Below are positions 7,206 through 15,936 of a stretch of 30,881 nucleotides of DNA, one piece after another. The DNA is taken from contig JAQUTM010000004.1 in the NCBI GenBank assembly GCA_028694405.1, forward strand, positions 1 to 30,881, given 5' to 3'. The translations under genes and the position numbers were made by a program. Within the stretch, counting starts at the first letter, position 1. Each line of letters starts with the position of its first letter. The notes under the pieces were generated by a model that saw only the letters and a program-made list of their open reading frames with translations, was not told where the DNA came from and made no database searches. This stretch comes from Oscillospiraceae bacterium. Its GTDB lineage: Bacteria; Bacillota; Clostridia; Oscillospirales; Ruminococcaceae.

Positions 7206-8756
7206 TTAAGATAAAGGAATAACATTCTCACCCAGCATCAACATTTTTAAGCTGCTGCGCTCTATTACTCCGGGCAAAAAAAATCGTATTTGCACAGCGT
7301 TTGTGGTATGGTCATAGCTGCTGCTTACCTCGTATAGTTCTATTGCGGTACCGTTTTGCAGCATTACCCCTTGGTTTTCGGGCATAGTAAAGGTACCCCC
7401 CGCCAACACATGGCCATCTATTGCAATGGAAATAGGCGAAACTTCTAATTTATCAATTTTCAATTTACCGCCCGTAAACTGTAAAATTTGCTCTGTCTCA
7501 ACCTGCTCGGTTGTGTTCTGCATGGTTAAATCAAAATGAAACGCCCAAGTGCCTGCGGCAACCGTTTGCAAAATCCAACCGGCATCAGCTACAAAGGTAT
7601 ACTGTTTTAAATCCTCTAAGCTATTTATACCCTCTATGGCAATTTCCATGCTAAAGCTGTCTTGGCTGCTGCCCATGCCAATGCTGGCGGCGGTTACTAT
7701 TTCTCCGCTTTGCAGGTTTTTTAAGCCTACCGTTTGCAGCCTTTCGGCTACACTGGTACGTGTCACAGGCCCTTCTATCCCTATATACAAGGTGTTTGCC
7801 TCTACCGCTGCCGCCGTTAAACGCAGCTCGGGATAATTTTCGCTAAAGGCTATTCCCGCATAGTCTGTCGGGGGTAAGCTGCGGCACATCACCGCTTTGC
7901 CTGTGTCGTCTTTTGGCAGCTGGATCCCCTCTGCCTCATAGTATGCTATTTCCTCTTGAGTGTAATACTCGGTTACCATGTTATTTATGTTTTCTTTGGG
8001 CAGCTGCTGCACTGTCTGCCAAACATTTTGATGCAGCAGCGCCATATCTGTACCGCTGCTTTGCTGCCATGCCAACAGGTTTTCTAGGGTTAATGTTACC
8101 GTGCTGCCAATTAAACCGCCTTGGGTTTGCTGGTGCAGCAAAAACTGCGCACCCTTTGCGCTGTTTTCAATAAAGCTGGCATTACAATACTCGGTTATGC
8201 CTGTCTGCTCTATGGTTAATTGTGCGTTTTCAAAGCTTAGCTCTCCTGTTAACAAATCCGGATTCTTTTCACAATCTGCTTGCATCAAAACCATAAGCGT
8301 ATTGTCATCACTTATAACCCCCTGGGCGGTAATTTTTACCCCCGCCGCAGTGTCGCTTTGGCTTAGCAAGCTGCCCATATCGTTAACTGTGTTCTCGCTG
8401 TAAAGCTCTGAGGGGCTGTAGGCTTCCCCCTCGGCATCTGCCGCAACCGCACTTTTTTCGCCGTAGCCCATGGTTGCCTGCATCATTGTGCTTTCTAAAG
8501 GCGCCCTAAAAACGTCACTTACGCGCAAAACGGCAAACCCGCTGCCCACGGCACAAAATAAAAACGCTGCGGTTAAGCCCAGTGCCCGTTTCCATTTTTT
8601 GCGCGGTTTTTGTTGAGGCATCAGTCCTGCCTTTTTTAATATTTTGCCGTGCAGCGCAAGCAATTCGGCATCGCTTAAAGTAGGCAAAGGCAAATCTACC
8701 GCGTCCAGCAGCTCTTGTGCATTTGCAATTTCGTTTTCGCTATAGTGGTCTATCAT
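7206..8756 (-). CDS. Transmembrane anti-sigma factor, DUF4179-like
   Basis: Probable membrane-bound inhibitor and sensor for the ECF sigma factor encoded just upstream. 516 residues: a cytoplasmic helical part (1-57) with a basic patch KPRKKWKR, one membrane segment at about 58-77, and a large extracytoplasmic beta-rich region of over 430 residues. This single-pass layout and the C-terminal beta repeats resemble the DUF4179 and DUF5643 proteins that accompany Firmicute ECF sigma genes (from memory, no search done). It starts at 8756 with ATGA overlapping the sigma stop, so translation is coupled and stoichiometry fixed. The overlap and the topology are the main evidence for the role. The inducing signal is unknown. 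Confidence 0.82.
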   Translation of the reverse strand: MIDHYSENEIANAQELLDAVDLPLPTLSDAELLALHGKILKKAGLMPQQKPRKKWKRALGLTAAFLFCAVGSGFAVLRVSDVFRAPLESTMMQATMGYGEKSAVAADAEGEAYSPSELYSENTVNDMGSLLSQSDTAAGVKITAQGVISDDNTLMVLMQADCEKNPDLLTGELSFENAQLTIEQTGITEYCNASFIENSAKGAQFLLHQQTQGGLIGSTVTLTLENLLAWQQSSGTDMALLHQNVWQTVQQLPKENINNMVTEYYTQEEIAYYEAEGIQLPKDDTGKAVMCRSLPPTDYAGIAFSENYPELRLTAAAVEANTLYIGIEGPVTRTSVAERLQTVGLKNLQSGEIVTAASIGMGSSQDSFSMEIAIEGINSLEDLKQYTFVADAGWILQTVAAGTWAFHFDLTMQNTTEQVETEQILQFTGGKLKIDKLEVSPISIAIDGHVLAGGTFTMPENQGVMLQNGTAIELYEVSSSYDHTTNAVQIRFFLPGVIERSSLKMLMLGENVIPLS

Positions 8757-9301
8757 ACGGTAACCCCCCTCTCCTGCAGCTGCAGCTTTAACTGCTTGCG
8801 GCCTCTAAACAAACGGCTTTCCACAGCTTTTTCTCCCATGTTTAAGTGCAAAGCCACTTCTTTTATACTTTCAAACAACAGATAGCGGCGTGTAAATATC
8901 TCTCGGTCTACCGCATTCATCTCCTGTATCATAGTATGTACAATGTCCACATCAGCCTGTAGCTCTATCATTTCCTGCATGGTTTCATCAGTGGGTAAAA
9001 GTTCTTCATCTAAATCTGCACGGCGCTCTCTCTTCAGCTTGCGGTAGCGGTCAATGGCAATACTGCGTGCCGCACAAACCACATAACCTTTTATGGAGCC
9101 GTTTTGCACGGTAATGCTCTCACAATTTTTCCAAATGCGTATAAAGGTATCTGCCACGCACTCCTCCACATCTTGAGCATGCATGGGCAAAATGCGTCCT
9201 ATCAACATTTTTACAAGGCCGCCGTATTTTTTTGTAAGCTCCCACAATCCTGTTTCGGGCGCGTTTTTTAACAGTAGAAGTATTTGCGTATCCTCCAGCA
9301 C
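8753..9301 (-). CDS. ECF-type RNA polymerase sigma-70 factor
   Basis: Directs RNA polymerase to a stress regulon, probably envelope-related. From the GTG at 9301 the protein has 182 residues, typical for ECF sigma factors. Region 2 is seen in EECVADTFIRIWKN and the following GYVVCAARSIAIDRYRK; region 4 with its helix-turn-helix is seen in IKEVALHLNMGEKAVESRLFRGRKQL. I prefer GTG at 9301 because GGGAGG (9307-9312) precedes it by 5 nt and the protein then starts as the family does (LEDTQILLLL). An ATG at 9364 would add 21 basic residues and has no ribosome binding site. The stop overlaps the anti-sigma start by 4 bp. A promoter at 9410-9438 precedes it. Confidence 0.88.
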   Translation of the reverse strand: MLEDTQILLLLKNAPETGLWELTKKYGGLVKMLIGRILPMHAQDVEECVADTFIRIWKNCESITVQNGSIKGYVVCAARSIAIDRYRKLKRERRADLDEELLPTDETMQEMIELQADVDIVHTMIQEMNAVDREIFTRRYLLFESIKEVALHLNMGEKAVESRLFRGRKQLKLQLQERGVTV

Positions 9302-9409
9302 AAGTGCCTCCCGTCCGGTACCTCTGTACCTATATAAACGTATTACCTTTGCAATATCATGCATTTTTTATAAAAACTGTAGCAGGTTTTTATTTTTTGT
9401 TTTATAGTA

Positions 9410-9438
9410 ATAGTAGCGGTTTTTTTCTTTTATTGCAA
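9410..9438 (-). promoter_or_regulatory. Candidate promoter of the sigma/anti-sigma operon
   Basis: On the minus strand TTGCAA (9433-9438), 17-bp spacer, TACTAT (9410-9415): a housekeeping-type promoter about 100 bp before the preferred GTG start. No clear ECF-type AAC...CGTC promoter was seen, so autoregulation is not evident. Confidence 0.5.
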
Positions 9439-9551
9439 GCCGCACCAACTTTGCGCACAGTTTTTGGTTTTCACAAATTACACATATACAAATTTTAAAA
9501 TATACTTGTATTTATAATTTCCAACTCTATTTTTAAGAGGAGACGCAAGCT

Positions 9552-10232
9552 ATGGTTAAAATTTTAATTGTAGATGACGAACCGCGTATTCGCCAGTTGA
9601 TAAACGAACATTTAACCCACGAGGGTTTTGCCTGTAACGAGTCCACCGACGGCTCTTCGGCGTTGGCAAACCTCTCCACCAATAACTATGACCTTGTTTT
9701 ACTGGACATCATGATGCCCTTTGTAGACGGTATGACATGCCTGCGGGAAATGCGCCAGCGCAAAATTACCACACCTGTTATTATGCTTACAGCCCGCGGG
9801 GAGGAATATGATAAAATTACCGGCTTAGAAAGCGGCGCCGACGACTATGTGGTAAAGCCTTTTAGCCCCAGAGAGCTGGTGGCACGGGTAAAGGCTGTTT
9901 TAAACCGCACCTTACCCAAAGAGCAAACTGATGCCGAAAGCTTTGTTTTTGGAGATATGGTAATTGACACAGCAAGCCACAGCGTAAAAATTAAAGGCGA
10001 AGAGGCCCCCCTTACCCCAAAAGAATTTGATTTGCTGGTTTTTTTGGTTAGCAACAAAGGCATTGCGCTCAGCCGAGAAAAAATTTTGCAAAAGGTTTGG
10101 AACTATGATTACTACGGCGAAGACCGCACCGTAGATACCCACATAAAAATGCTGCGCAGCCATATTGGCCCTTACCGTACCAACATTATTACTGTTTGGG
10201 GCATTGGATATAAATTTGACCCCGAGGCATGA
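9552..10232 (+). CDS. OmpR/PhoB-type response regulator
   Basis: Transcription factor switched by phosphorylation. 226 residues. The receiver domain (1-115) shows the acidic pocket Asp8-Asp9, the phospho-acceptor Asp52 in LVLLDIMMP, Thr80 and Lys102 in YVVKPF. The C-terminal winged helix (about 130-226) shows LTPKEFDLLVFL, SREKILQKVWNYDYYGEDRT and the DTHIKMLRSHIG recognition region. The ATG at 9552 has GAGGAG at 9537-9542, 9 nt away. The kinase gene follows after 25 bp on the same strand, so this is a two-gene two-component operon. Its target genes are not evident, and the divergent sigma operon is a possible but unproven target. Confidence 0.96.
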   Translation: MVKILIVDDEPRIRQLINEHLTHEGFACNESTDGSSALANLSTNNYDLVLLDIMMPFVDGMTCLREMRQRKITTPVIMLTARGEEYDKITGLESGADDYVVKPFSPRELVARVKAVLNRTLPKEQTDAESFVFGDMVIDTASHSVKIKGEEAPLTPKEFDLLVFLVSNKGIALSREKILQKVWNYDYYGEDRTVDTHIKMLRSHIGPYRTNIITVWGIGYKFDPEA

Positions 10233-10257
10233 CAGCCGTGGGTGTGAGGAGTTTTAA

Positions 10258-11694
10258 ATGAAAAGCATAAAGCATAAATTGATGCTGTTTGTTACGCTGC
10301 TGTGCGGTGTTATCATTGGCATTGTTTGGCTTTTAAACGTTGTTTTGTTAGAGCCCACCTATTACCGCACCATTGTAAAAGAGCTGCGCCATACCGCCGC
10401 CCAAGCCTATGCCATTATTGAAAAGGACAGTCTCTTTACCGCACAAACGCAATCCAGCCTGTACAGTATTGGCAGCATTGGCACCTGTATTGATATTTCA
10501 TATGCGGATACCCTGCAATGTGTTATGAGTGTAGAGGGCATTGGCGACAGCTGTCGTATGCACCCCTACACCCGCAGTATTTTGTTTTCTCACCCTACAA
10601 GAGAGACAAATTCTGCCACAGCTCTTGCGGCGCGCACTAACATTTTAAACACTAAGGTGGGCGAAATCAGTACCCTTACCATACCCGGCAATGGCAGTCA
10701 ACAGCTTTTGGCGGGTACCCAAACACCAAACGGGTATATTATTATTGTAAGCCAAAATCTGGAGCGCATTTCTCAGGCTGTAGATGTACTAAAGCGACAG
10801 CTGGCGCTGGTAAGCGCTATTGTAATCGTAATTGCTTTGCTGGCAGGTTACTGGTTTTCGGGGTGGTTTTCGCGGCCGCTGTCCTCTTTAAGCAATGCCG
10901 CAAGAGAAATTGCCACAGGCAACTATCGTGTGCGGGTGGATATTGACCAGCAGGACGAAATTGGCATTTTGGCACAGGACTTTAATTTTATGGCGGAGCA
11001 GGTTTGCAAAACCGATAACCTGCAAAAAGAGCTTATGGCAAATATCAGCCACGATTTACGCACACCCCTTACCCTAATTAAGGGCTATGCCGAAACCATA
11101 CGCGATTTAAACGGCGAAAACCCGGTAAAGCGACAAGAACAGCTAAACATTATTGTAGACGAAACCGACCGATTATCCGGTTTGGTAAACAGCGTTATGG
11201 AGTTAAGCAAGCTGTCTTCAGGGGCGGAAAAACCTGTTCTGGTCTCTTTTGACATAAGCGAAATGTGCGAGGAAATCGGATACCGCTATCAGGGCATTTG
11301 CGAAAGTCACGGCTACCGCCTGCAATTTGAAACCGTAGGTGAACGCTATGTAAACGCCGACCCCAACTTAATCAGCCGCGTTATGTACAATTTGCTGGGC
11401 AACGCGTTAAACCACATTGGCGAGGACGGTCGGCTGATTTTGCGCCTAACCGACACGAAAGAGGGCAGTGTGCGCATAGAGGTAACCGACCATGGCTGCG
11501 GCATAGACACTGCCGATTTGCCCTATATTTTTGACCGCTATTTTCGCAGCAGAGCCGATTCAGGCAAGATTGGCACTGGGCTTGGGCTGTCTATTGTAAA
11601 GGCTATTTTAGTGGGTCACGGCTGTCCCTTTGGCGTTACCAGCACAGTGGGGGAGGGTTCAACCTTCTGGTTTGAAATTTCTTGCAGCACATAG
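10258..11694 (+). CDS. Membrane sensor histidine kinase
   Basis: Partner kinase of the upstream response regulator. 478 residues: membrane segment at about 8-31, an extracytoplasmic sensor region of about 145 residues, a second segment at about 181-201, HAMP linker (about 203-250), HisKA with phospho-His265 in MANISHDLRTPLT, and HATPase_c. The ATP site shows the N box NLLGNALNHI, G1 DHGCGID, F box YIFDRYFR and G2 GTGLGLSI. GAGGAG precedes the ATG by 7-8 nt. The sensor region contains three cysteines and no domain I recognise, so the signal is unknown. A strong terminator follows. Confidence 0.96.
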   Translation: MKSIKHKLMLFVTLLCGVIIGIVWLLNVVLLEPTYYRTIVKELRHTAAQAYAIIEKDSLFTAQTQSSLYSIGSIGTCIDISYADTLQCVMSVEGIGDSCRMHPYTRSILFSHPTRETNSATALAARTNILNTKVGEISTLTIPGNGSQQLLAGTQTPNGYIIIVSQNLERISQAVDVLKRQLALVSAIVIVIALLAGYWFSGWFSRPLSSLSNAAREIATGNYRVRVDIDQQDEIGILAQDFNFMAEQVCKTDNLQKELMANISHDLRTPLTLIKGYAETIRDLNGENPVKRQEQLNIIVDETDRLSGLVNSVMELSKLSSGAEKPVLVSFDISEMCEEIGYRYQGICESHGYRLQFETVGERYVNADPNLISRVMYNLLGNALNHIGEDGRLILRLTDTKEGSVRIEVTDHGCGIDTADLPYIFDRYFRSRADSGKIGTGLGLSIVKAILVGHGCPFGVTSTVGEGSTFWFEISCST

Positions 11695-11746
11695 CTTTTT
11701 GCAAGCTTTTAAAACAACGGGTTTTTTCCTTTATATTTATATAAAT

Positions 11747-11796
11747 AAAACGCAGATACTCGGCTTTTTGATATGCACCGAGTACCTGCGTTTTTT
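11747..11796. terminator. Bidirectional terminator between kinase and DUF2804 genes
   Basis: 17-nt arms (11747-11763 with 11778-11794) pair with a single A/C mismatch. T runs flank both sides (TTTTTT at 11791-11796 and TTTTATTTATA on the minus strand). It serves two convergent genes. Confidence 0.9.
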
Positions 11797-11819
11797 ATTA
11801 CAGTTTTACTTTTGTTGGC

Positions 11820-12827
11820 TTACCAGTTATTTACGGCGTGCTCTGCAAAGCTTATAATATTGTCAATTTGCAAAATTGTGCCGTCATCTAACTTTGCCGT
11901 ACCTTTAAAGCTGCCAAACATCTGGTGGGTACAGTTGTCTACCCATATCAGTTTTATTGCGGTTTTCCTGTCATATTGCGGCGTAAACCACAAGTCAAGC
12001 CGTCCGTCCTCATCTGTTAAATGCCAAGGCTGATCGTAATCTCCGGTAAGGGTAAAGCTTACCTTGCCAAGCTTGTGGGTCTCCTGTTTGTAAAACAAAA
12101 TATTTTCGGTGGCAGCGTCGCTTACGCCAAACCCGCAGCCCAAATTAAACCCAAAAACTTCTCCGTCTATTTTACCCGCTCCGTTTGACCAGTACCATTC
12201 ATTGTGAAAAGGCCAAACGCCGCGTCCCCAGTCCAGCAAGCCATAGCTGTCGTTTTTATTAAAAGTATAGCTGCTGCCGCCATAGGTAACCGTGCCTTCG
12301 GCTTTCATGCAATTTATCTTGTGGTTATAGTAAAAGGCGGTTTCCCGCTCGGCAAAAGGGATATTGATTACCATGGCGTGGGGTGTTTGGGGCTCTAAGG
12401 TTACATCGGCAGAAAACCCGTTACAGCGGCAAATTAACCGCCGTTTTCCGTCTTTGTGGATAAACGCCATCTCCATGCCGTCTTTGCTGTAAGCTGTTGT
12501 ACCCTCTTCCTCGGCATTTTCTTCTAAGTGCAGGCTGCCAAAAGGGCATACCAATATTTTGTTTTCGTCTACCAGCATTTCGCCTGTTTTAAAATCAAAA
12601 AACATAACGCCCACCTGCCCTGCATAGGCGGCATGACCCAGCGTAAATTGCAAGCATTTTTCGCCGTTGCTTACTTGGTACCAGTCCCACTCTTTAATGC
12701 GCCACGGTGCCGCCTTAATTGCCTTGCGGCTGTACTGCAATACCGATTTTGTAGCATATCCCGCATTGGGACTGCCTTTTTCATCTAACACGGGACCCGG
12801 TGTAGTATGTAGCTTTTGCGGTGTCAT
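11820..12827 (-). CDS. DUF2804 family protein
   Basis: 335 residues, no signal peptide or membrane segment, rich in beta strands and aromatic residues. Notable segments are GYATKSVLQYSR near the start, the central SYGLLDWGRGVWPFHNEWYW and the GEVFGFNLGCGFG stretch. This agrees with my memory of DUF2804 proteins, which some relate to lipocalin-like or carotenoid/fatty-acid-modifying folds; no reaction is established here and I claim none. AGAGAGGAACAGGAT precedes the ATG at 12827. It appears to be a single-gene unit with its own promoter at 12906-12934 and a shared terminator at 11747-11796. Confidence 0.8.
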   Translation of the reverse strand: MTPQKLHTTPGPVLDEKGSPNAGYATKSVLQYSRKAIKAAPWRIKEWDWYQVSNGEKCLQFTLGHAAYAGQVGVMFFDFKTGEMLVDENKILVCPFGSLHLEENAEEEGTTAYSKDGMEMAFIHKDGKRRLICRCNGFSADVTLEPQTPHAMVINIPFAERETAFYYNHKINCMKAEGTVTYGGSSYTFNKNDSYGLLDWGRGVWPFHNEWYWSNGAGKIDGEVFGFNLGCGFGVSDAATENILFYKQETHKLGKVSFTLTGDYDQPWHLTDEDGRLDLWFTPQYDRKTAIKLIWVDNCTHQMFGSFKGTAKLDDGTILQIDNIISFAEHAVNNW

Positions 12828-12905
12828 ATCCTGTTCCTCTCTTTCTTTTGCCCGCTGTGTGCCCCACAGCCTTTTGGCTTTTTTGGGTTTAAAACGTATA
12901 CGCGC

Positions 12906-12934
12906 ATTTTACCCCCAGTGCCTGCTGCACACAA
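12906..12934 (-). promoter_or_regulatory. Candidate promoter of the DUF2804 gene
   Basis: On the minus strand TTGTGT (12929-12934), 17-bp spacer, TAAAAT (12906-12911), about 80 bp before the start codon. Confidence 0.5.
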
Positions 12935-13021
12935 TTTTTTTGTGCGTTGGGCGGGGAGTATCTGTTGTTTTAATTGTATGCCTTTGCGTGGAGTTTTACA
13001 ATACTGTTTTACCCCGCAAAA

Positions 13022-13057
13022 GCAAACAGCCACCGCTTTTAAACGGTGGCTGTTTGC
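13022..13057 (-). terminator. adhE terminator
   Basis: Perfect 14-bp stem (13022-13035 with 13044-13057, core CAGCCACCG) with an 8-nt loop, 25 bp after the adhE stop. TTTTGC follows on the minus strand. Confidence 0.88.
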
Positions 13058-13082
13058 ATAGGAAGATAGGTTATAAGCTCTA

Positions 13083-15689
13083 TTATTTTCCGTAATAGGC
13101 TTTTTTGTAAAGCTCCTCAATCTCGCTAACCAAGGGGTATACCGGGTTAGCTGTGGTGCACTGGTCCTCAAAAGCTTTATAGCTTAAGCCTTTTACCTTA
13201 GCCATAAATTCCTGCTCGTTAATGCCGCAGTCTTTTATTGTCATAGGACGATCCAGTTGTTTCATCAAATCTCTAATTGCCTTTACCAAGCTTTGTACGC
13301 CTTCCTCGGTGGTTTTGCTGGGCAAGCCAAGATAACGGGCAATTTTAGCAAATTTTTCGTCTGCAATATACTCTTTATATTTGGGGAATGCAGCAAACTT
13401 TGTAGGTTTGGTTGCATTGTACTCTACTACAAAGGGCAGCAAAATGGCGTTTGCACGGCCATGCGGAATGTGGAACTCACCGCCCAATTTATGTGCCATA
13501 GAGTGGTTTAACCCTAAGAAAGCATTTGTAAATGCCATGCCGGCAATGGCGCTGGCGTTATGCATTTTTTCACGGGCAATTTTGTCGTTAGCGCCGTTTG
13601 CATAGGCGCGAGGCAGATATTCAAATACCATCTCGATAGCTTTAATTGCCAAACCGTCGGTGTAGTCGCTTGCCATTACGGATACATATGCTTCGATGGC
13701 GTGTGTCAAAACGTCCAAGCCGGTATCTGCTGTAATGCTCTTAGGCATAGACATACAGAACTGCGGGTCAATAATTGCAACGTCAGGTGTCAGCTCATAG
13801 TCTGCCAAGGGGTATTTAATGTTGCCGTTTTGTTTATCGGTAATAACAGAGAAGTTTGTTACCTCGCTGCCGGTACCGGAGGTTGTGGGAATGGCAACCA
13901 ACTGCGTTTTTGCGCCCAATTTCGGAAACTGGAATGCACGTTTACGGATATCTAAAAAGCGTTGACGCAAGCCGTCAAAGCTGGTTTCGGGGTGCTCATA
14001 AAACAGCCACATACCTTTTGCTGCGTCAATGGCAGAACCGCCGCCGATTGCAATAATAACGTCGGGCTGGAAGGCATTCATGGCCTCAACACCGCGCATA
14101 ATGCACTCTACGCTGGGGTCGCTCTCAACATCGGCGTAAATCTCGCTGTGGCAGTATTCGGGGCGTTTGCGCAAGTAGTACAAAATTTTATCTACATTGC
14201 CCAGCTTTACCATCATCGGGTCTGTTACGATAAAGGCACGGCTGATATCAGGCATTTTCTCCAAGTATTGAATAGAGTCCTCTTCAAAGTAGATTTTAGG
14301 CGGAATTTTAAACCACTGCATATTAACCTTCCTTTTGGCAATGCGCTTTTTGTTAATTAGGTTTACGGAAGAAACGTTTTGAGAAACGCTGTTTTTACCG
14401 TAAGAACCGCAGCCTAAAGTTAGGGACGGTGTGTTTGTGTTATAAATATCACCGATTGCGCCTTGGCTGGAGGGGCTGTTTACAATAATACGGCCAACCT
14501 TCATGGCAACGCCGTAATCATCGGCAAGGTTCATATCGCCTGTGTGAATAACCGCCGAGTGGCCCAAACCGCCAAGCTCCAGCATTTTGTTTGCAAAGGC
14601 AAAGCCTTGCTCGGTGCTGCCGGAGATAAAGTAAGCTAAAACAGGGCTTAACTTTTCGTAGCTTAAGGGGTATTTTTCACTGGGCTCGGGTAACGGTGCA
14701 ATTAAAATTTTGGTTTTGGCGGGTACCTTCAAGCCGGCTTGCTCTGCAATCCAGTTTGCGCTTTTACCAACTACGTCGGCAAATACGCCTTTGCCTGCTA
14801 CAGGGAACATATAGGCAGTCAACTTATCGGTCTCTTCTTTGTTTAAGAAGTAGCAGTTGTTGGCTTTCATATATTTTTCAAATTGGTCTTTTATCTCTTT
14901 GTCAACAATGGCAGCCTGCTCACTTGCACAAATCATACCGTTGTCAAAGGTTTTACTCATCATTAAGTCGGTGCAGGCGCGGGCAATGTCTGCTGTTTTT
15001 TCAATGTAGCAGGGTACGTTGCCAGGGCCAACGCCAAGGGCAGGCTTACCGCAGCTGTAAGCTGCTTTTACCATGCCGGGGCCGCCTGTTGCCAAAATAG
15101 TTGCCACACCGGGGTGGTTCATCAAAGCACCTGTTGCCTCAATGCTGGGTTTTTCAATCCACTGGATACAATCCGCGGGAGCACCTGCTGCAATGGCTGC
15201 GTCACGCACAATGCGTGCAGCCTCTGCGCTGCACTTTTGTGCAGAGGGGTGGAAGCCAAAGATAATGGGGTTGCGTGTTTTCATGGCAATAATTGCCTTA
15301 AACATTGTTGTAGAAGTTGGGTTTGTTGTGGGGGTAACACCACAGATAACGCCTACGGGCTCGGCTACCTCAACATAGCCTTCCATTTCGTTTTCTTCCA
15401 AAATGCCAACTGTTTTTTCTTTTTTAATGCTGTGATAAATATATTCGGTAGCGAACATATTTTTAATAACTTTATCCTCATAAATGCCGCGGCCGGTTTC
15501 TTCTACCGCCATGCGTGCCAGCTCTTGGTGTTTATCCAGTCCTGCCAAAGCCATATCCTGTACAATTTTATCTACCTGCTCTTGGTTTAAGGTAAGCATT
15601 TTTGCAAGGGCTACGTTTGCTTTTTTTACAAGTGCGTCAATTACACTGTTAACATCACTAACTACGGTTTCAACTTTTTTCTCTGCCAT
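13083..15689 (-). CDS. adhE: Bifunctional acetaldehyde/alcohol dehydrogenase
   Basis: Reduces acetyl-CoA to acetaldehyde and then ethanol, oxidising two NADH, the main electron sink of many fermenters. It forms long filaments (spirosomes) in known species. 868 residues, normal for AdhE. The N-terminal half is an aldehyde dehydrogenase with Cys254 in TFDNGMICASEQ. The C-terminal half is an iron-dependent alcohol dehydrogenase with the NAD-binding GGGSAIDAAKGMW and iron ligands in DTGLDVLTHAIEAYVS and NHSMAHKLGGEFHIPHG. The linker between them is in place and there is no frameshift. GGAGGCAC precedes the ATG at 15689. The promoter region carries two Rex-type operators, so repression when NADH is low is expected (inferred from the family). 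Confidence 0.98.
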   Translation of the reverse strand: MAEKKVETVVSDVNSVIDALVKKANVALAKMLTLNQEQVDKIVQDMALAGLDKHQELARMAVEETGRGIYEDKVIKNMFATEYIYHSIKKEKTVGILEENEMEGYVEVAEPVGVICGVTPTTNPTSTTMFKAIIAMKTRNPIIFGFHPSAQKCSAEAARIVRDAAIAAGAPADCIQWIEKPSIEATGALMNHPGVATILATGGPGMVKAAYSCGKPALGVGPGNVPCYIEKTADIARACTDLMMSKTFDNGMICASEQAAIVDKEIKDQFEKYMKANNCYFLNKEETDKLTAYMFPVAGKGVFADVVGKSANWIAEQAGLKVPAKTKILIAPLPEPSEKYPLSYEKLSPVLAYFISGSTEQGFAFANKMLELGGLGHSAVIHTGDMNLADDYGVAMKVGRIIVNSPSSQGAIGDIYNTNTPSLTLGCGSYGKNSVSQNVSSVNLINKKRIAKRKVNMQWFKIPPKIYFEEDSIQYLEKMPDISRAFIVTDPMMVKLGNVDKILYYLRKRPEYCHSEIYADVESDPSVECIMRGVEAMNAFQPDVIIAIGGGSAIDAAKGMWLFYEHPETSFDGLRQRFLDIRKRAFQFPKLGAKTQLVAIPTTSGTGSEVTNFSVITDKQNGNIKYPLADYELTPDVAIIDPQFCMSMPKSITADTGLDVLTHAIEAYVSVMASDYTDGLAIKAIEMVFEYLPRAYANGANDKIAREKMHNASAIAGMAFTNAFLGLNHSMAHKLGGEFHIPHGRANAILLPFVVEYNATKPTKFAAFPKYKEYIADEKFAKIARYLGLPSKTTEEGVQSLVKAIRDLMKQLDRPMTIKDCGINEQEFMAKVKGLSYKAFEDQCTTANPVYPLVSEIEELYKKAYYGK

Positions 15690-15783
15690 AATGTGCCTCC
15701 ATAAAAATTTAATTGGTTAATAGCGTACTATTAGAATTTACTTTATACAGGGTTTCATTCTTAGGGATTCTTCCTATGGCATT

Positions 15784-15813
15784 AGTATAACATACTTGTT
15801 AATGTTTTAACAA
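15784..15813 (-). promoter_or_regulatory. adhE promoter
   Basis: On the minus strand TTGTTA (15808-15813), 18-bp spacer, TATACT (15784-15789), giving a leader of about 88 nt. The -35 and most of the spacer lie inside the proximal Rex-type operator. The leader contains a small hairpin (TAATAG 15718-15723 with CTATTA 15728-15733). Confidence 0.6.
15796..15813. promoter_or_regulatory. Rex-type operator, perfect (proximal)
   Basis: TTGTTAA, 4 bp, TTAACAA: an exact 7-4-7 palindrome matching the clostridial Rex consensus as I know it. Rex is the NADH/NAD-sensing repressor of fermentation genes. It overlaps the -35 and spacer of the adhE promoter, as expected for repression by occlusion. No rex gene is in the window. 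Confidence 0.85.
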
Positions 15814-15832
15814 TGTATGGAATGCACAAACT

Positions 15833-15850
15833 TAGTTAATACTTTAACAA
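15833..15850. promoter_or_regulatory. Rex-type operator, one mismatch (distal)
   Basis: TAGTTAA, 4 bp, TTAACAA: same palindrome with one change in the left half. Its centre is 37 bp from that of the proximal site. The gap from 15690 to 16088 also holds the adhE promoter and the inverted-repeat element; nothing else stands out. Confidence 0.7.
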
Positions 15851-15936
15851 TGTTTTGTGGCATTTTCACGTCTGTTTTTAACAAGCCTTTTTGTCCCTTT
15901 TTTACAAATTTTTCTTTCATTCTTTCTTTTAAAAGC

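Noticed and set aside
9302..9364. ATG at 9364 as start of the sigma factor
   Set aside because: No ribosome binding site precedes it and the added 21 basic residues are not typical; GTG at 9301 has GGGAGG at 5 nt.
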